Below are positions 26,852 to 36,275 of a stretch of 64,000 nucleotides of DNA, in pieces. The stretch lies in NCBI GenBank assembly GCA_022826925.1, contig JAJDTX010000027.1, positions 1 through 64,000 of the forward strand. The letters are read 5' to 3'. This DNA comes from Bryobacterales bacterium. GTDB lineage: Bacteria > Acidobacteriota > Terriglobia > Bryobacterales > UBA6623. The notes below the pieces were generated by a model. It was not told the origin of the DNA. It saw nothing but the letters and a program-made list of their open reading frames with translations, and did no database searches. The translations under genes and the position numbers were made by a program. Each line of letters begins with the position of its first letter. Position 1 is the stretch's first letter.

Positions 26852-27007
26852 GTGCGATACCTGCTCGACAGCAATACAGTCTCGGAACCGTTGCGTCCGA
26901 AACCATCGGCCAGAATCACTCAGGGGCTACATGAGCATGATGGCGAGGCGGCAATCCGAGCACCGGTTTGGCATGAACCACGTCCGTCAGCTCTTCGGAA
27001 ACGATAG
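26852..27007 (+). pseudogene. vapC: Truncated VapC-type PIN toxin
   Basis: GTG 26852 starts three bases after the antitoxin stop. The frame reads RYLLDSNTVSEPLRPKPS and continues to PVWHE, which is the first third of a VapC PIN domain with its first catalytic Asp. It then derails and stops at 27005-27007. The later acidic residues and C-terminus were not found in any frame nearby. The interval 27008-27243 has no recognisable gene. Confidence 0.7.
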
Positions 27008-27243
27008 CCGCGAGGCTCTCCCGGCCCGGCCCGTGAGCCTGAATCGACGGCAGGCGATCCCGCGCGCGACTAGCCTTGCGCTGATTGCAAAGAGGCTCAG
27101 CAAGAGCGTGCATTCGAGCCAATGCCCAACACCCGATTCGGCATTCGTGCCGATCAAGGACCTGCAGCAATCCCCTCTCCGTTCATCCCGGCCGACGGCA
27201 GCAGCAGAAACCGGGAATCGTCGACTCCGGGAGGGTCCTGCCC

Positions 27244-28689
27244 CTATGCCAAGAGTTTCTCCACGACCCGCCCGCTGACATCGGTCAACCGGAAGTCGCG
27301 CCCCATGTGGCGATAGGTGAGCCGCTCGTGATCAAACCCCATCAGATGCAGGACCGTCGCCTGCAGGTCATGGACGTGCACGGGATCCTCGACAACGTTG
27401 AGACACAGGTCGTCGGTCTTGCCAACAACCTGGCCGCCCCTCAGGCCGCCACCGGCCATCCACATGCTGTAGGCGTTCGGGTGGTGATCGCGACCGGCAC
27501 TGTCGGCATCGTCAGGCCGGCGAAGCTCCACCATGGGAGTCCTGCCAAACTCCCCGCCCCAGATCACGAGCGTCTCGTCCAGAAGTCCGCGCTGCTTGAG
27601 GTCTCGGATGAGGTAGGCGTTCGACTGATCGACCTTCTGGCACCGCTTCGGCAAGTTCTCGTTCAACCCGCTGTGGTCATCCCAGCTCGCGTCCATCATC
27701 AGCACGAAACGGACTCCCCGCTCGACCATCCGCCGGGCAAGCAGGCAGTTGGTCGCGTACTGCTTCTGGCCTTCGTCGTCGCTGTTGACGCCGTAACCGT
27801 CGAGAACGTGCCCCGGCTCGTCGGAGAAGTCCAGCAGTTCCGGGGCTGACATCTGCATGCGGTACGCAAGCTCGTAAGACGAGATACGGGAGGCGATCTC
27901 CAGATCGCCGGTCGCCTCGAACCGCATTTCATTCAGGCTGCGAACGGAACGCAGCGTCTCCTCCTGCAGCGCGTCGCTGACGCCATCCGGATTCGACAGG
28001 TACAGGATTGGCTCTCCGCTGTTCCGAAACACGGTGCCCTGGTAGTGGGACGGCAGGAAACCGCTCGAGAAATTGCTCGAGCCGCCGCTGGTGCCGCGCC
28101 CGGAGGTCAGCACGACGAATCCCGGCAGGTCCTGCGACTCGCTGCCGAGCCCGTAGACCGACCAAGCGCCCATCGTCGGCCTGCCGAACTGCGTATGGCC
28201 GGTGAAGAGCAGCAATTGCCCCGGATGATGGTTGAAAGCGTCCGTGTGCATCGAACGCACCAGGCTGATGTCGTCCGCGACAGTCCCCAGCTGCGGCATC
28301 AACTCGGACAGTTCCATGCCGCTCTGGCCGTGCCGGTGGAAGGCGAACTTGCTCGCCATGACCTTGGCAGAGGGCTTGATGAAGGCAAGCTTCATGTCCT
28401 TGGTCATCGACTCCGGCAAGGCCTGGCCATGATGCTTCTCGAGCGCGGGTTTCGGATCGAAGAGTTCGTACTGGCTCGGGCCGCCTTCCATGAACATGAA
28501 GATGACGTGCTTCGCCTTGGCCTCGAAGTGCGGCTGCTTGGGGGCCAGTGGATTGACGTCGGGCAAGTCGGCCGCCGTGAGGCCGTCGCTCGCGAGCAGG
28601 TCGCCGAGCGCGGCCATGCCGATCCCCGAAGCGACGTTCTTGAGGAAGTCCCGCCGTAGCTGTATCGCCCGGAATTGCTGCAGGGTCAT
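27244..28689 (-). CDS. DUF1501 protein, Tat-exported
   Basis: A 481-residue protein with a textbook Tat signal (IQLRRDFLKNVASG) and the DUF1501 core: AKHVIFMFMEGGPSQYELFDPKP, PQLGTVADDISLVRSM, GGSSNFSSGFLP, and a C-terminal GFDHERLTYRHMGRDFRLTD. DUF1501 belongs to the alkaline-phosphatase-like structural clan; its substrate is unknown. It starts 4 bases after the PSD1-type gene, so the two are an operon. Such pairs are typical of planctomycete, verrucomicrobial and acidobacterial genomes and often lie near sulfatases, as here. Confidence 0.85.
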   Translation of the reverse strand: MTLQQFRAIQLRRDFLKNVASGIGMAALGDLLASDGLTAADLPDVNPLAPKQPHFEAKAKHVIFMFMEGGPSQYELFDPKPALEKHHGQALPESMTKDMKLAFIKPSAKVMASKFAFHRHGQSGMELSELMPQLGTVADDISLVRSMHTDAFNHHPGQLLLFTGHTQFGRPTMGAWSVYGLGSESQDLPGFVVLTSGRGTSGGSSNFSSGFLPSHYQGTVFRNSGEPILYLSNPDGVSDALQEETLRSVRSLNEMRFEATGDLEIASRISSYELAYRMQMSAPELLDFSDEPGHVLDGYGVNSDDEGQKQYATNCLLARRMVERGVRFVLMMDASWDDHSGLNENLPKRCQKVDQSNAYLIRDLKQRGLLDETLVIWGGEFGRTPMVELRRPDDADSAGRDHHPNAYSMWMAGGGLRGGQVVGKTDDLCLNVVEDPVHVHDLQATVLHLMGFDHERLTYRHMGRDFRLTDVSGRVVEKLLA

Positions 28690-28693
28690 CGCA

Positions 28694-31327
28694 TTACTCC
28701 CGCGTGATGAATTCGTCCGTGTTCATCAGGATCCGCCCGATGCCGATCCACGCCGCGACCTCGGTGGTCTCGTGACCGCGCAGATCGATCCGCGCCAGTT
28801 TCTTCGCTGCGTCCGGTGCTTGCGCCAGAATCCGCTCCTGGCGGCGGAAGGACTCGGCGAGTTGTGCAGGCTCGTCACCGCGGGGCGGCCGGCCCAGCGT
28901 CATCCGGAACATCCGGTTCAGCCGGCCCCTCCAGTCGGGCGGGGACTCGGTCAGCACCCGGATCGCCAGCGCGCGCGCCGACTCGACGAACACCTCGTCG
29001 TTCAACAGGTTCAGGGCTTGCAGGGGCGTGTTCGAGCGCCGTCGCCTGCTTGCCGTGCGATTCGAGTCCGGAGCATCGAAGTTCATCAACTGGGGATACG
29101 GGGCGGTTCTCTGAAAGAACGTGTACAAGCCTCGCCTGTAGCGGTCCGGCCCTTCACTGTCCGCCCAGCGGTCGGTGTCCCAGCCATAGGTCAGGTCCAC
29201 GACGCCAGCCGGCTGCGGCGGGTAAACGCTGGGGCCTCCGATCTTCGGGTACAGCAGGCCGCTGACCCGCAAGGCCGAATCGCGCAGGATCTCGGCGGGC
29301 AGCCGGATCCGGTTTTGGCGGGCCAGCCAAGCATTGTCCGGGTCCCTTTCGGCGATATCCGCTCGGGCGTGCGAGGACTGCCGGTAGGTGGCGGACATGA
29401 CGATCGACTTGTGCATCCGCTTCATGTTCCAACCGCTCGACCGGAACTCCGCGGCCAGCCAGTCGAGCAGTCCCGGGTGTGAGGGCGTCTCGCCCTGGAG
29501 CCCGAAGTCCTCGGATGTCTGAACCAGCCCGCGCCCGAAGAATTCCTGCCACATCCGGTTGACGGCCACGCGCGCCGTGAGCGGGTTGCCCTCCGACAGG
29601 ATCCATTCGGCAAGGTCGAGACGTGTCGCCGGTCCGTCCGCGGCGGAACCGGGCAAGAAGGAAGGCGGCCGCGGCACGACCTCAACACCCTTGCGATCCC
29701 ACTGCCCCCGAACCCGAAGGAAGGTCTTGGCGGGGCTCTCCCGCTCGCGGATGATGCGGGCCTCGCTAGGTTGAGGATATGTGGACTTGAGCTCCTTGAG
29801 TTTCTTTCGCAGCTGCTTGAAACCCAGTTCCTCGATGCGCTCCTCGGAAACAACCGTGTTGTACCAGTCGATGAAGTAGTCGGTCAGCACTTCGCGTTCC
29901 CGGAACGTCCGCTCTGCCGGATCCTTGCCCAGGATTTCCCCGCCGTTGTCAGTCATCTGGAACAGGACGTCGTAGCAGAGGTCCCAGTCCGTGCGTTCGC
30001 CCGGGTTCGCGCCGGCGATCTTCATCTGGCGTTCCCACTCGGGCTGCAATTCCGGAACGTGATGCTCGTCGAGCAGTGCCTGGCGCTTCCGGAGGTACTC
30101 GGCTCGCTTGCTCAGGTACGGCCCCATCTCGCCCGGCAGCGGTGCGTCTATCTGCGCATCCTCCACGTTGTCGAAGTACGCATAGAACGAATAGAAGTCC
30201 TCCTGCGTGGTCGGGTCGTACTTGTGGTCATGGCACTGCGCGCACTCCACGGTCAGCCCTAGCCAAGTCGTCGCCACCGTGTTGACGCGATCCAGCGTTT
30301 CCTCGAACCGCGACTGGTCATAGATCGTGCCGCCCTCGCGGTTCCGCAAGGTGTTGCGGTGGAAGCCGGTCGCGGCCAGCTGGTCGGGCGTCGGGGTTTC
30401 CAGCAGGTCGGCGGCAAGCTGGAGCCTGGTGAACTCGTCGAAGGGCACGTTCCGGTTCAAGGCTTCGATGACCCACTCGCGCCAGCGCCATGCATATGGC
30501 CGGGCGAGGTCCTTCTCGTATCCGTCAGAATCGGCGTAGCGAGCCAGGTCCAGCCAGTGACGGGCCCACTTCTCGCCGTAGTGCTTCGAATCCAATAGCG
30601 TGTCGACCAAGCGCTCGTACGCTCCCTGGCTGGAATCGTCGAGAAACGCCTCGGCCTGCTCCCGCGTTGGCGGCAAGCCGACCAGGTCCAGGCTCAGGCG
30701 GCGCAGGAGGGTCAGCTTGTCCGTCGCAGGCGAAGGATCGATCTTCTCCGATTCAAGCTTCGCGAGCACGAACCGGTCGATCGGGTTGCGCACCCACTCG
30801 CCACCGCGCACCTGCGGAGGCTCCGGACGTCTGATCGGCTTGAAGCTCCAGTGCTCGTTCGCCGACGCGCTCGAGACAGGGGCATCGTGGTCGGAGTCCT
30901 CGGGCCAAGCTGCGCCCTGGTCGATCCAGGCACGCAGGATCCCCACCTCTTCGCGCGTGAGGCGAGGATCCACGGGAGGCATCCGGAAGCCCTCCTCCGG
31001 ACTGGCGATGCGAAGCACCAGAGCGCTGCCGGCGCTGTTGCGCGGCAGGATGGCCGGTCCGCTGTGCCCGCCCTTCAGAGCCGCATCGCGCCGATCAAAA
31101 CGAAGCCCGTTCGTCTGAACGGACGGACCGTGGCACGCATAGCAACGGGTATGCAGGATCGGCTGGACGTCGGCAGCGAAGTCGACCGCCCGGTTCACGG
31201 CGGGCGGCATCTCCCCAGCAGCAGCCGCGGCCGCGGGCGCGGCTGCAGCTCCTGTCGCAAGCACAAGCCAAGAGGCCGCGATCCGGAATGAGGGGTGCAC
31301 GTCGGTAGGTCTACCTGTCGCCTCCAT
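28694..31327 (-). CDS. PSCyt1-DUF1549-DUF1553 (PSD1) cytochrome-like protein, exported
   Basis: An 877-residue protein from ATG 31327, with a hydrophobic signal (SWLVLATGAAAAPAAAAAAG). An N-terminal planctomycete-type cytochrome c domain has CYACHG near residue 64 and NGLRFDRR after it. DUF1549 follows, then a second CAQCHDHKYDP haem-like motif near residue 363, and a C-terminal DUF1553/PSD1 domain (NPLTARVAVNRMWQEFFGRGLV, NTPLQALNLLNDEVF). The function is not established; the haem motifs suggest an extracytoplasmic redox role. It is divergent from a sulfatase 125 bases away. An in-frame extension upstream to 31465 is rejected because it puts the signal internally. Confidence 0.85.
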   Translation of the reverse strand: MEATGRPTDVHPSFRIAASWLVLATGAAAAPAAAAAAGEMPPAVNRAVDFAADVQPILHTRCYACHGPSVQTNGLRFDRRDAALKGGHSGPAILPRNSAGSALVLRIASPEEGFRMPPVDPRLTREEVGILRAWIDQGAAWPEDSDHDAPVSSASANEHWSFKPIRRPEPPQVRGGEWVRNPIDRFVLAKLESEKIDPSPATDKLTLLRRLSLDLVGLPPTREQAEAFLDDSSQGAYERLVDTLLDSKHYGEKWARHWLDLARYADSDGYEKDLARPYAWRWREWVIEALNRNVPFDEFTRLQLAADLLETPTPDQLAATGFHRNTLRNREGGTIYDQSRFEETLDRVNTVATTWLGLTVECAQCHDHKYDPTTQEDFYSFYAYFDNVEDAQIDAPLPGEMGPYLSKRAEYLRKRQALLDEHHVPELQPEWERQMKIAGANPGERTDWDLCYDVLFQMTDNGGEILGKDPAERTFREREVLTDYFIDWYNTVVSEERIEELGFKQLRKKLKELKSTYPQPSEARIIRERESPAKTFLRVRGQWDRKGVEVVPRPPSFLPGSAADGPATRLDLAEWILSEGNPLTARVAVNRMWQEFFGRGLVQTSEDFGLQGETPSHPGLLDWLAAEFRSSGWNMKRMHKSIVMSATYRQSSHARADIAERDPDNAWLARQNRIRLPAEILRDSALRVSGLLYPKIGGPSVYPPQPAGVVDLTYGWDTDRWADSEGPDRYRRGLYTFFQRTAPYPQLMNFDAPDSNRTASRRRRSNTPLQALNLLNDEVFVESARALAIRVLTESPPDWRGRLNRMFRMTLGRPPRGDEPAQLAESFRRQERILAQAPDAAKKLARIDLRGHETTEVAAWIGIGRILMNTDEFITRE

Positions 31328-31452
31328 TCTAGGACTCACTCCGTGATCCTGACACAACGCCGGCATCACCCGGCCACGCTCTCCTCGGGGATCGGCGGCG
31401 TTGCAGCCGGATTCCCGTAAGATCTTGTGCAGGCGTCGGACCCGGGCTCCGC

Positions 31453-33048
31453 ATGCGTCTCGCACTCCTCGTCATCCTCTGCGCCGTCACTTCTACGGCA
31501 GCCCCCAACGTCCTCTTCGTCCTGATCGACGACCTTGGATACGGGGACCTTCGAGCCTACGGAAACCCGTACGTCGACACTCCCAATATTGACTCCCTGA
31601 TCCGGGGTGGAGTGCTGCTCACTCATCACTACGCCCCGTCGCCGCTCTGCGCCCCTGCACGGGCCGGTTTCCTGACTGGCCGCTACAACCATCGCACCGG
31701 GGCGGTGGATGTCTCCAGCAACCGGGGCATTGACCGAATCGCTTCGTCCGAGAAGACCTTCGGGGATTACTTCCGGCACGCCGGCTACTCGACCGCGCTG
31801 ATCGGAAAGTGGCACAACGGCCTCTACAACGCCGATGTGCTGCCGCACAGGCGCGGCTTCGATCTCTTCGTTGGCTTCCCCAACGGCGCCCAGGACTATT
31901 GGCGCTGGAACCTGATGCGAAACGGAGTGTACGACAAGTCAGACGGTCGCTACCTTCCCGACGTCTTCAGTGACGAGACGATTCGGATCATCCGCGAGCG
32001 TGACGGGCGCCCCTTCGCGATCTTCCTCGCCCACAACGCCATACACGACCCGTTTCAAGCCCCTCGGGAACTGATCGAGAAGTACGAGGATCGCGTCGGG
32101 TCCCGCTACGGGCAGACAGTCGCCACCATTTACGCCATGATCGAAGCGCTGGATGCCAGCCTGGGACGCGTCTTTTCCGCGTTGAAGCGGGAGGGCGTCT
32201 GGGACGAGACGATCATCGTGGTCACCAGCGATAACGGCGCCATCCTGAACAAGCGAAGCGATCTGGACGCCTCGACTTACCGCTTTCACGCGGGACTGTC
32301 GGGCAACAAGGGCGAGGTCCTGGAGCAAGGCATTCGCGTGCCGGCGGCGGCCAGCTGGCCCGGCACTCTTCCGGCGGGGCTGGTCGTGGACACTCCGGTC
32401 CACGGCTGCGACTGGCTGCCGACTCTCTTCCACGCGACTGCCGCGGGCCCGCCGCCAGAAGCAAGGCCGTTCGACGGCCGGAACGTGATGTCCCTGCTGC
32501 GGGGCGAGGAGATGCCGGAGCTCTCGGATCGGATCCTTCCGTTTCAGAAAAACCGCTACACGCCGGTCCGACACAGCGACGCGGCTATTCGCAAGGGACG
32601 CTGGAAGCTCTACTGGCCCGGCTTGGAGCCGACGATGGCGAAGGACGGCCCCCGCGACAATCCCTCCTACCGGCGAGGCATCACTCACAAGCACTGGGAG
32701 ATGCCTCTGGACCCCGACATACCCGACTTTCCCGACGCGCGTGCCGAGCCGCCGAAGCTGTTCGATCTCATTCGGGATCCCGGCGAGACGACGGATGTGT
32801 CGACAATGCATCCGGAGGTGGTCCGCGACCTCAAACAGCGATACGACGCTTGGTTCGACGACGTGATCACCGACTGGAGGCAAGCGAGACGGCTGATCCG
32901 GGAAGCTGATCGCAGGTACTGGCGGGATCGGGAACCGCCGGACCCTCGCGTGCTCTTCAGGGGCTTCTGGCTCTGGGATCAAATAGATGCGGCGCCAGCC
33001 GAGGATGATCCGCTGGAAGTCTTCCCAGGATACTGGAGCTACGAATGA
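31453..33048 (+). CDS. Type I sulfatase, secreted
   Basis: A 531-residue protein with a short signal peptide (MRLALLVILCAVTSTA). The metal site IDDLGYGD is near residue 25, the formylglycine motif CAPAR at 66-70 followed by GFLTGRYNHRTG, TSDNGA in the second metal site, and GNKGEVLEQGIRVP with the active-site lysine. All expected residues are present, so an active arylsulfatase-like enzyme after conversion of Cys66 is likely. The stop overlaps the next gene's start by four bases. It is divergent from the PSD1/DUF1501 operon. Confidence 0.9.
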   Translation: MRLALLVILCAVTSTAAPNVLFVLIDDLGYGDLRAYGNPYVDTPNIDSLIRGGVLLTHHYAPSPLCAPARAGFLTGRYNHRTGAVDVSSNRGIDRIASSEKTFGDYFRHAGYSTALIGKWHNGLYNADVLPHRRGFDLFVGFPNGAQDYWRWNLMRNGVYDKSDGRYLPDVFSDETIRIIRERDGRPFAIFLAHNAIHDPFQAPRELIEKYEDRVGSRYGQTVATIYAMIEALDASLGRVFSALKREGVWDETIIVVTSDNGAILNKRSDLDASTYRFHAGLSGNKGEVLEQGIRVPAAASWPGTLPAGLVVDTPVHGCDWLPTLFHATAAGPPPEARPFDGRNVMSLLRGEEMPELSDRILPFQKNRYTPVRHSDAAIRKGRWKLYWPGLEPTMAKDGPRDNPSYRRGITHKHWEMPLDPDIPDFPDARAEPPKLFDLIRDPGETTDVSTMHPEVVRDLKQRYDAWFDDVITDWRQARRLIREADRRYWRDREPPDPRVLFRGFWLWDQIDAAPAEDDPLEVFPGYWSYE

Positions 33049-34934
33049 CGGCACGAGCGGCTTTGACCCGGCGCAACGTCTTGGGCGCGCTTGCCCATTG
33101 CATCGCGCTGCCTCGCATCCAGTGGGCTGCCGCCGGTCCGGTTCCCGACGCGCGACATATCGATAACGGGCACCAGATCTACTCGGTCACCTATGCGGAC
33201 CAGCCCTACATCGTGGTATTGGATGACGGCACATGGCTGTGCTGCGCCACGGTGGGGTCAGGCCGCGAGGGCCAGCAGGGCCAGCATGTGGTGACGTTCC
33301 TCAGTCGGGACCGCGGCCGCACTTGGAGCGAGCCCGTTGCGGTGGAGCCTCCGGACGGCCCGGAAGCATCCTACGCCGTGATGCTGAAGGTTCCTAGCGG
33401 CCGGGTTTACATTTTCTACAACCACAACACCGACAACATCCGGCAGGTCAAGGCGGACAGGCCCGCCTATCCGGACGGATGGTGCCGACGGGTCGACAGT
33501 CTCGGGTACTTCGTGTTCAAGTACAGCGACGACGGAGGACGATCGTGGTCTCGCGATCGCCATACGATTGCCGTTCGCGAGTTCGATATCGATCGAGACA
33601 ACGCCTACCAGGGCCGCATCCGCTTCTTCTGGAACGTTGGCAAGGCATTCGCTCATGCCGGCTCCGGATATGTGCCACTGACAAAGGTGGGAGGTTTCGG
33701 AGAGGGCTTCTTCACTTCCAACGAGGGCGTGCTGCTGCGTAGCGACAACATCCTTACCGAGACGGATCCCGAGCGGATCCGTTGGGAGACTCTCCCGGAG
33801 GGTGACATCGGGCTGAGGACGCCCCCCGGCGGGGGTCCGGTTGCCGGCGAGCAGAGCTATACGGTGCTCAGCGACGGGTCCCTGTACTGCGTCTACCGCT
33901 CGATCGACGGACATCCCGTGTACACATACAGCCGCGACGGCGGCAGGTCCTGGGACCCGCCAAATTACAAGAGATTCGCCGACGGACGGCTGATGAAGCA
34001 TCCGCGTGCCGCCAACTTCGCGTGGCGGGCCTCGAACGGCAAGTACCTGTACTGGTTTCACAACCACGGAGGCCGGTTCATCAGAGAGCATCCGGACCGT
34101 CCGACGATGGCATACAGGGACCGAAACCCCGCATGGCTGTGCGGGGGAGTGGAGCGCGATTCGCCGGACGGGAAGGTGATCGCATGGACGCAACCCGAGA
34201 TAGCCCTCTACCATGACGATCCGTACACGAGGATGAGCTATCCGGACTTCGTCGAGGTCAGCGGAAAATACTACATTTCTGAGACCGAGAAGGCCATCGC
34301 GCGAATCCATGAGATCGAGCCGGAACTACTGGCCGGACTTTGGAATCAGTTCGATTCCACTGGCCGAGCCACAAGCGGAACGATCCTCGAACTCCCCTCC
34401 CCGGGCGAAGGGATGCCAGCGGACACCGCCATGCCTCGGCTACCGGCGATGCGGGTGAGAGACGGACACCGATCGCGACCCTCCCGGGCGGGATTCACCG
34501 TAGAGGTCTGGTTCCGGCTCCGGCGGGTGCGAGCCGACCAGACCCTGCTCAGCACCCGGCGCGACGACGGCCGAGGCTGGGCGCTGGCAGTCACTGACCG
34601 GGGCACCATCGAGCTCAGCCTGGACGATGCGCGTTCCGAAAACAGGTGGGATTGCGACCCCGGCATGATCCAGCCCGGAGTGCTCCACCACCTGTGCGCG
34701 ATCGTAGACGGAGGGCCGCATATCCTCAGCTTCGTGGTGGACGGCCAGCTTGCCGACGGCGGCCAGCACCGGCAGTTTGGATGGGGGCGGTTGAGCCCCG
34801 ACTTCTACGACGCGAACGGCACGCCGAGGTTGCGCATTGCCCCGAACTTGAGCGGCAGCATCAAGAAGCTGGCCATATACGATCGTGCGCTGCGAACGTC
34901 GGAGGCAGTCGGGAACTTCCGGGCAGGGATCTAG
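33045..34934 (+). CDS. BNR (sialidase-like) propeller protein with C-terminal LamG domain, Tat-exported
   Basis: A 629-residue protein translationally coupled to the sulfatase (ATGA overlap). It has a twin-arginine N-terminus (LTRRNVLGALAHC). Residues about 40-430 form a BNR/Asp-box propeller (SRDRGRTWSE, SDDGGRSWSR, SRDGGRSWDP). Residues about 480-620 form a LamG/concanavalin-A-like domain (FTVEVWFRLRRVRADQTLLS, GSIKKLAIYDRAL). No FRIP motif was found, so classical GH33 sialidase activity is doubtful; a different glycoside hydrolase or lyase is possible. The coupling suggests joint action with the sulfatase on one glycan. Confidence 0.82.
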   Translation: MTARAALTRRNVLGALAHCIALPRIQWAAAGPVPDARHIDNGHQIYSVTYADQPYIVVLDDGTWLCCATVGSGREGQQGQHVVTFLSRDRGRTWSEPVAVEPPDGPEASYAVMLKVPSGRVYIFYNHNTDNIRQVKADRPAYPDGWCRRVDSLGYFVFKYSDDGGRSWSRDRHTIAVREFDIDRDNAYQGRIRFFWNVGKAFAHAGSGYVPLTKVGGFGEGFFTSNEGVLLRSDNILTETDPERIRWETLPEGDIGLRTPPGGGPVAGEQSYTVLSDGSLYCVYRSIDGHPVYTYSRDGGRSWDPPNYKRFADGRLMKHPRAANFAWRASNGKYLYWFHNHGGRFIREHPDRPTMAYRDRNPAWLCGGVERDSPDGKVIAWTQPEIALYHDDPYTRMSYPDFVEVSGKYYISETEKAIARIHEIEPELLAGLWNQFDSTGRATSGTILELPSPGEGMPADTAMPRLPAMRVRDGHRSRPSRAGFTVEVWFRLRRVRADQTLLSTRRDDGRGWALAVTDRGTIELSLDDARSENRWDCDPGMIQPGVLHHLCAIVDGGPHILSFVVDGQLADGGQHRQFGWGRLSPDFYDANGTPRLRIAPNLSGSIKKLAIYDRALRTSEAVGNFRAGI

Positions 34935-35125
34935 CGAGGCCCGCCTCAGACCGACAAGGGAGACATGGAATCATCGGAAACCGATCTGGATCATCGAGGC
35001 CCGAAACACGAGACTTGTGGGTTGCGGGTCTAGGCGGGCCGTTGCAGGTACCAGCCCAGGCATCATGAGACAGCGACATGGCTCCTCACGATAAGGGGGC
35101 AATCTTGCGAGACGGTGCCTCGACT

Positions 35126-35950
35126 CTAGGGGTCGCGTTCCGGCGGAGGAGCATGGGCCGTCAGAGACCGGAGTCGCTCCTCCAGAACCCGCGCCCTCTC
35201 CTCTGCCTCAATCGCTCGCTGCCGTAATTCCTGCTTGTCCCGCTCGGCTGCTCTGGCTCGCTGCTCTGCTGCGCTGACTTGCTGCTGTAGTTCCTGCTTG
35301 TCGCGCTCGGCTGCTTCCAGGCTGCCATCGAATTCTTCCCCCGTGTGCGGGTCAATGAACACCACGACCGTCGTCCCAGCCTGCCTCTCGCTGCGCAGAT
35401 CCAACCCCAGCACCCGGCTCCGCAACACACCGCCCGTGCCTGCCGCCGGCCGCACCGGCTCAGACTGTCCCGCGTTGATCTCGTAGCCCTCCAAGGGAGT
35501 CTCCATCAAGGTCCCTGCCGGGTCCAGCCGCCAATACTCGCGAACCCCGATCCGAGCGTATTCCCGCGCCTTGTGCTCGGCATCGTTCTTCGCCGTCGAC
35601 GGCGACGCCACCTCCAGCACGAAGTCTGGCGGCTTGCCCTCTTCCCAGATCCGGTACGAACCGCGGTTTGGGCGGTACTCTACCCCGAACACCACTTGCA
35701 GATCCGGCTGCAGCTGAGCCTTGACGTTGCCGCGCTGGTAGTACACCAGCAGTTCCATGGCCACCAGCACGCCTGCGCGCTCGCGGAAGTAGTGGCGCAA
35801 GGCCGTCGTGGCCTGTTGCACGGCGTTGCCGTGCTCCACGCTCTGCGCGATCCAATTCCCCTCCGGGTACTCGACTTCGTCGGGCCCCGGCGCCAGCGCG
35901 ATGGCACTGGGCGATTTCAGCGCTGGAAGTTGGGTTTCAATGGAGGCCAT
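35126..35950 (-). CDS. Uma2-family endonuclease-like protein with coiled-coil tail
   Basis: A 274-residue protein from ATG 35950. The Uma2 domain spans residues about 25-195, with QPDLQVVFG, the core FVLEVASPS and VREYWRLDP. The tail (residues about 205-262) is a coiled coil built from duplicated AERDKQELQQQ/AERDKQELRQR segments. It has the same architecture as the copy at 17752-18624 but a different repeat sequence. An in-frame extension upstream has no family similarity. No functional link to neighbours is evident. Confidence 0.8.
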   Translation of the reverse strand: MASIETQLPALKSPSAIALAPGPDEVEYPEGNWIAQSVEHGNAVQQATTALRHYFRERAGVLVAMELLVYYQRGNVKAQLQPDLQVVFGVEYRPNRGSYRIWEEGKPPDFVLEVASPSTAKNDAEHKAREYARIGVREYWRLDPAGTLMETPLEGYEINAGQSEPVRPAAGTGGVLRSRVLGLDLRSERQAGTTVVVFIDPHTGEEFDGSLEAAERDKQELQQQVSAAEQRARAAERDKQELRQRAIEAEERARVLEERLRSLTAHAPPPERDP

Positions 35951-36275
35951 CGTTGATCTGCGGCACGCAACCGAGCGTGAACGCCTACGGTCCTGAGTAT
36001 ACAGCCGCCGTGCCAGGACTGGCCGGGGCCGCCCGCGCGCGGCACCTGCAGCGAGAGACTTGCAGCAAGCCTCCACGTTGCAGCGCAACAAGGAGTCTGG
36101 CCACGCTTCGCCCCAACAGACGACAGCGGCACTTCGGCGTTGAAACTTGACCCAATCGGCAACCTTGCACCGAGACAAGGAGTCTAGCGAAGAGTAAGCC
36201 GGATCCCCGTAGACGGCAGGACTGCCTCGGCCCCCTTTGCGAGGCGCCAGCAACTACGGGAGGATATGTGGTGCC
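35951..36275. other. Divergent intergenic region between the Uma2 and amidohydrolase genes
   Basis: No gene is supported. Two short segments share GAGACTTGCAGCAAGCCTCC-like and GTTGCAGCGCAACAAGGAGT-like wording with the 36160-36190 CACCGAGACAAGGAGTCT segment: ACAAGGAGTCTGGC at 36088 and ACAAGGAGTCTAGC at 36175. This suggests a small local duplication of unknown meaning. Confidence 0.35.

Noticed and set aside
31939-33054. 371-codon minus-strand frame opposite the sulfatase
   Set aside because: The plus strand has the complete sulfatase signature set; the antisense frame has none.
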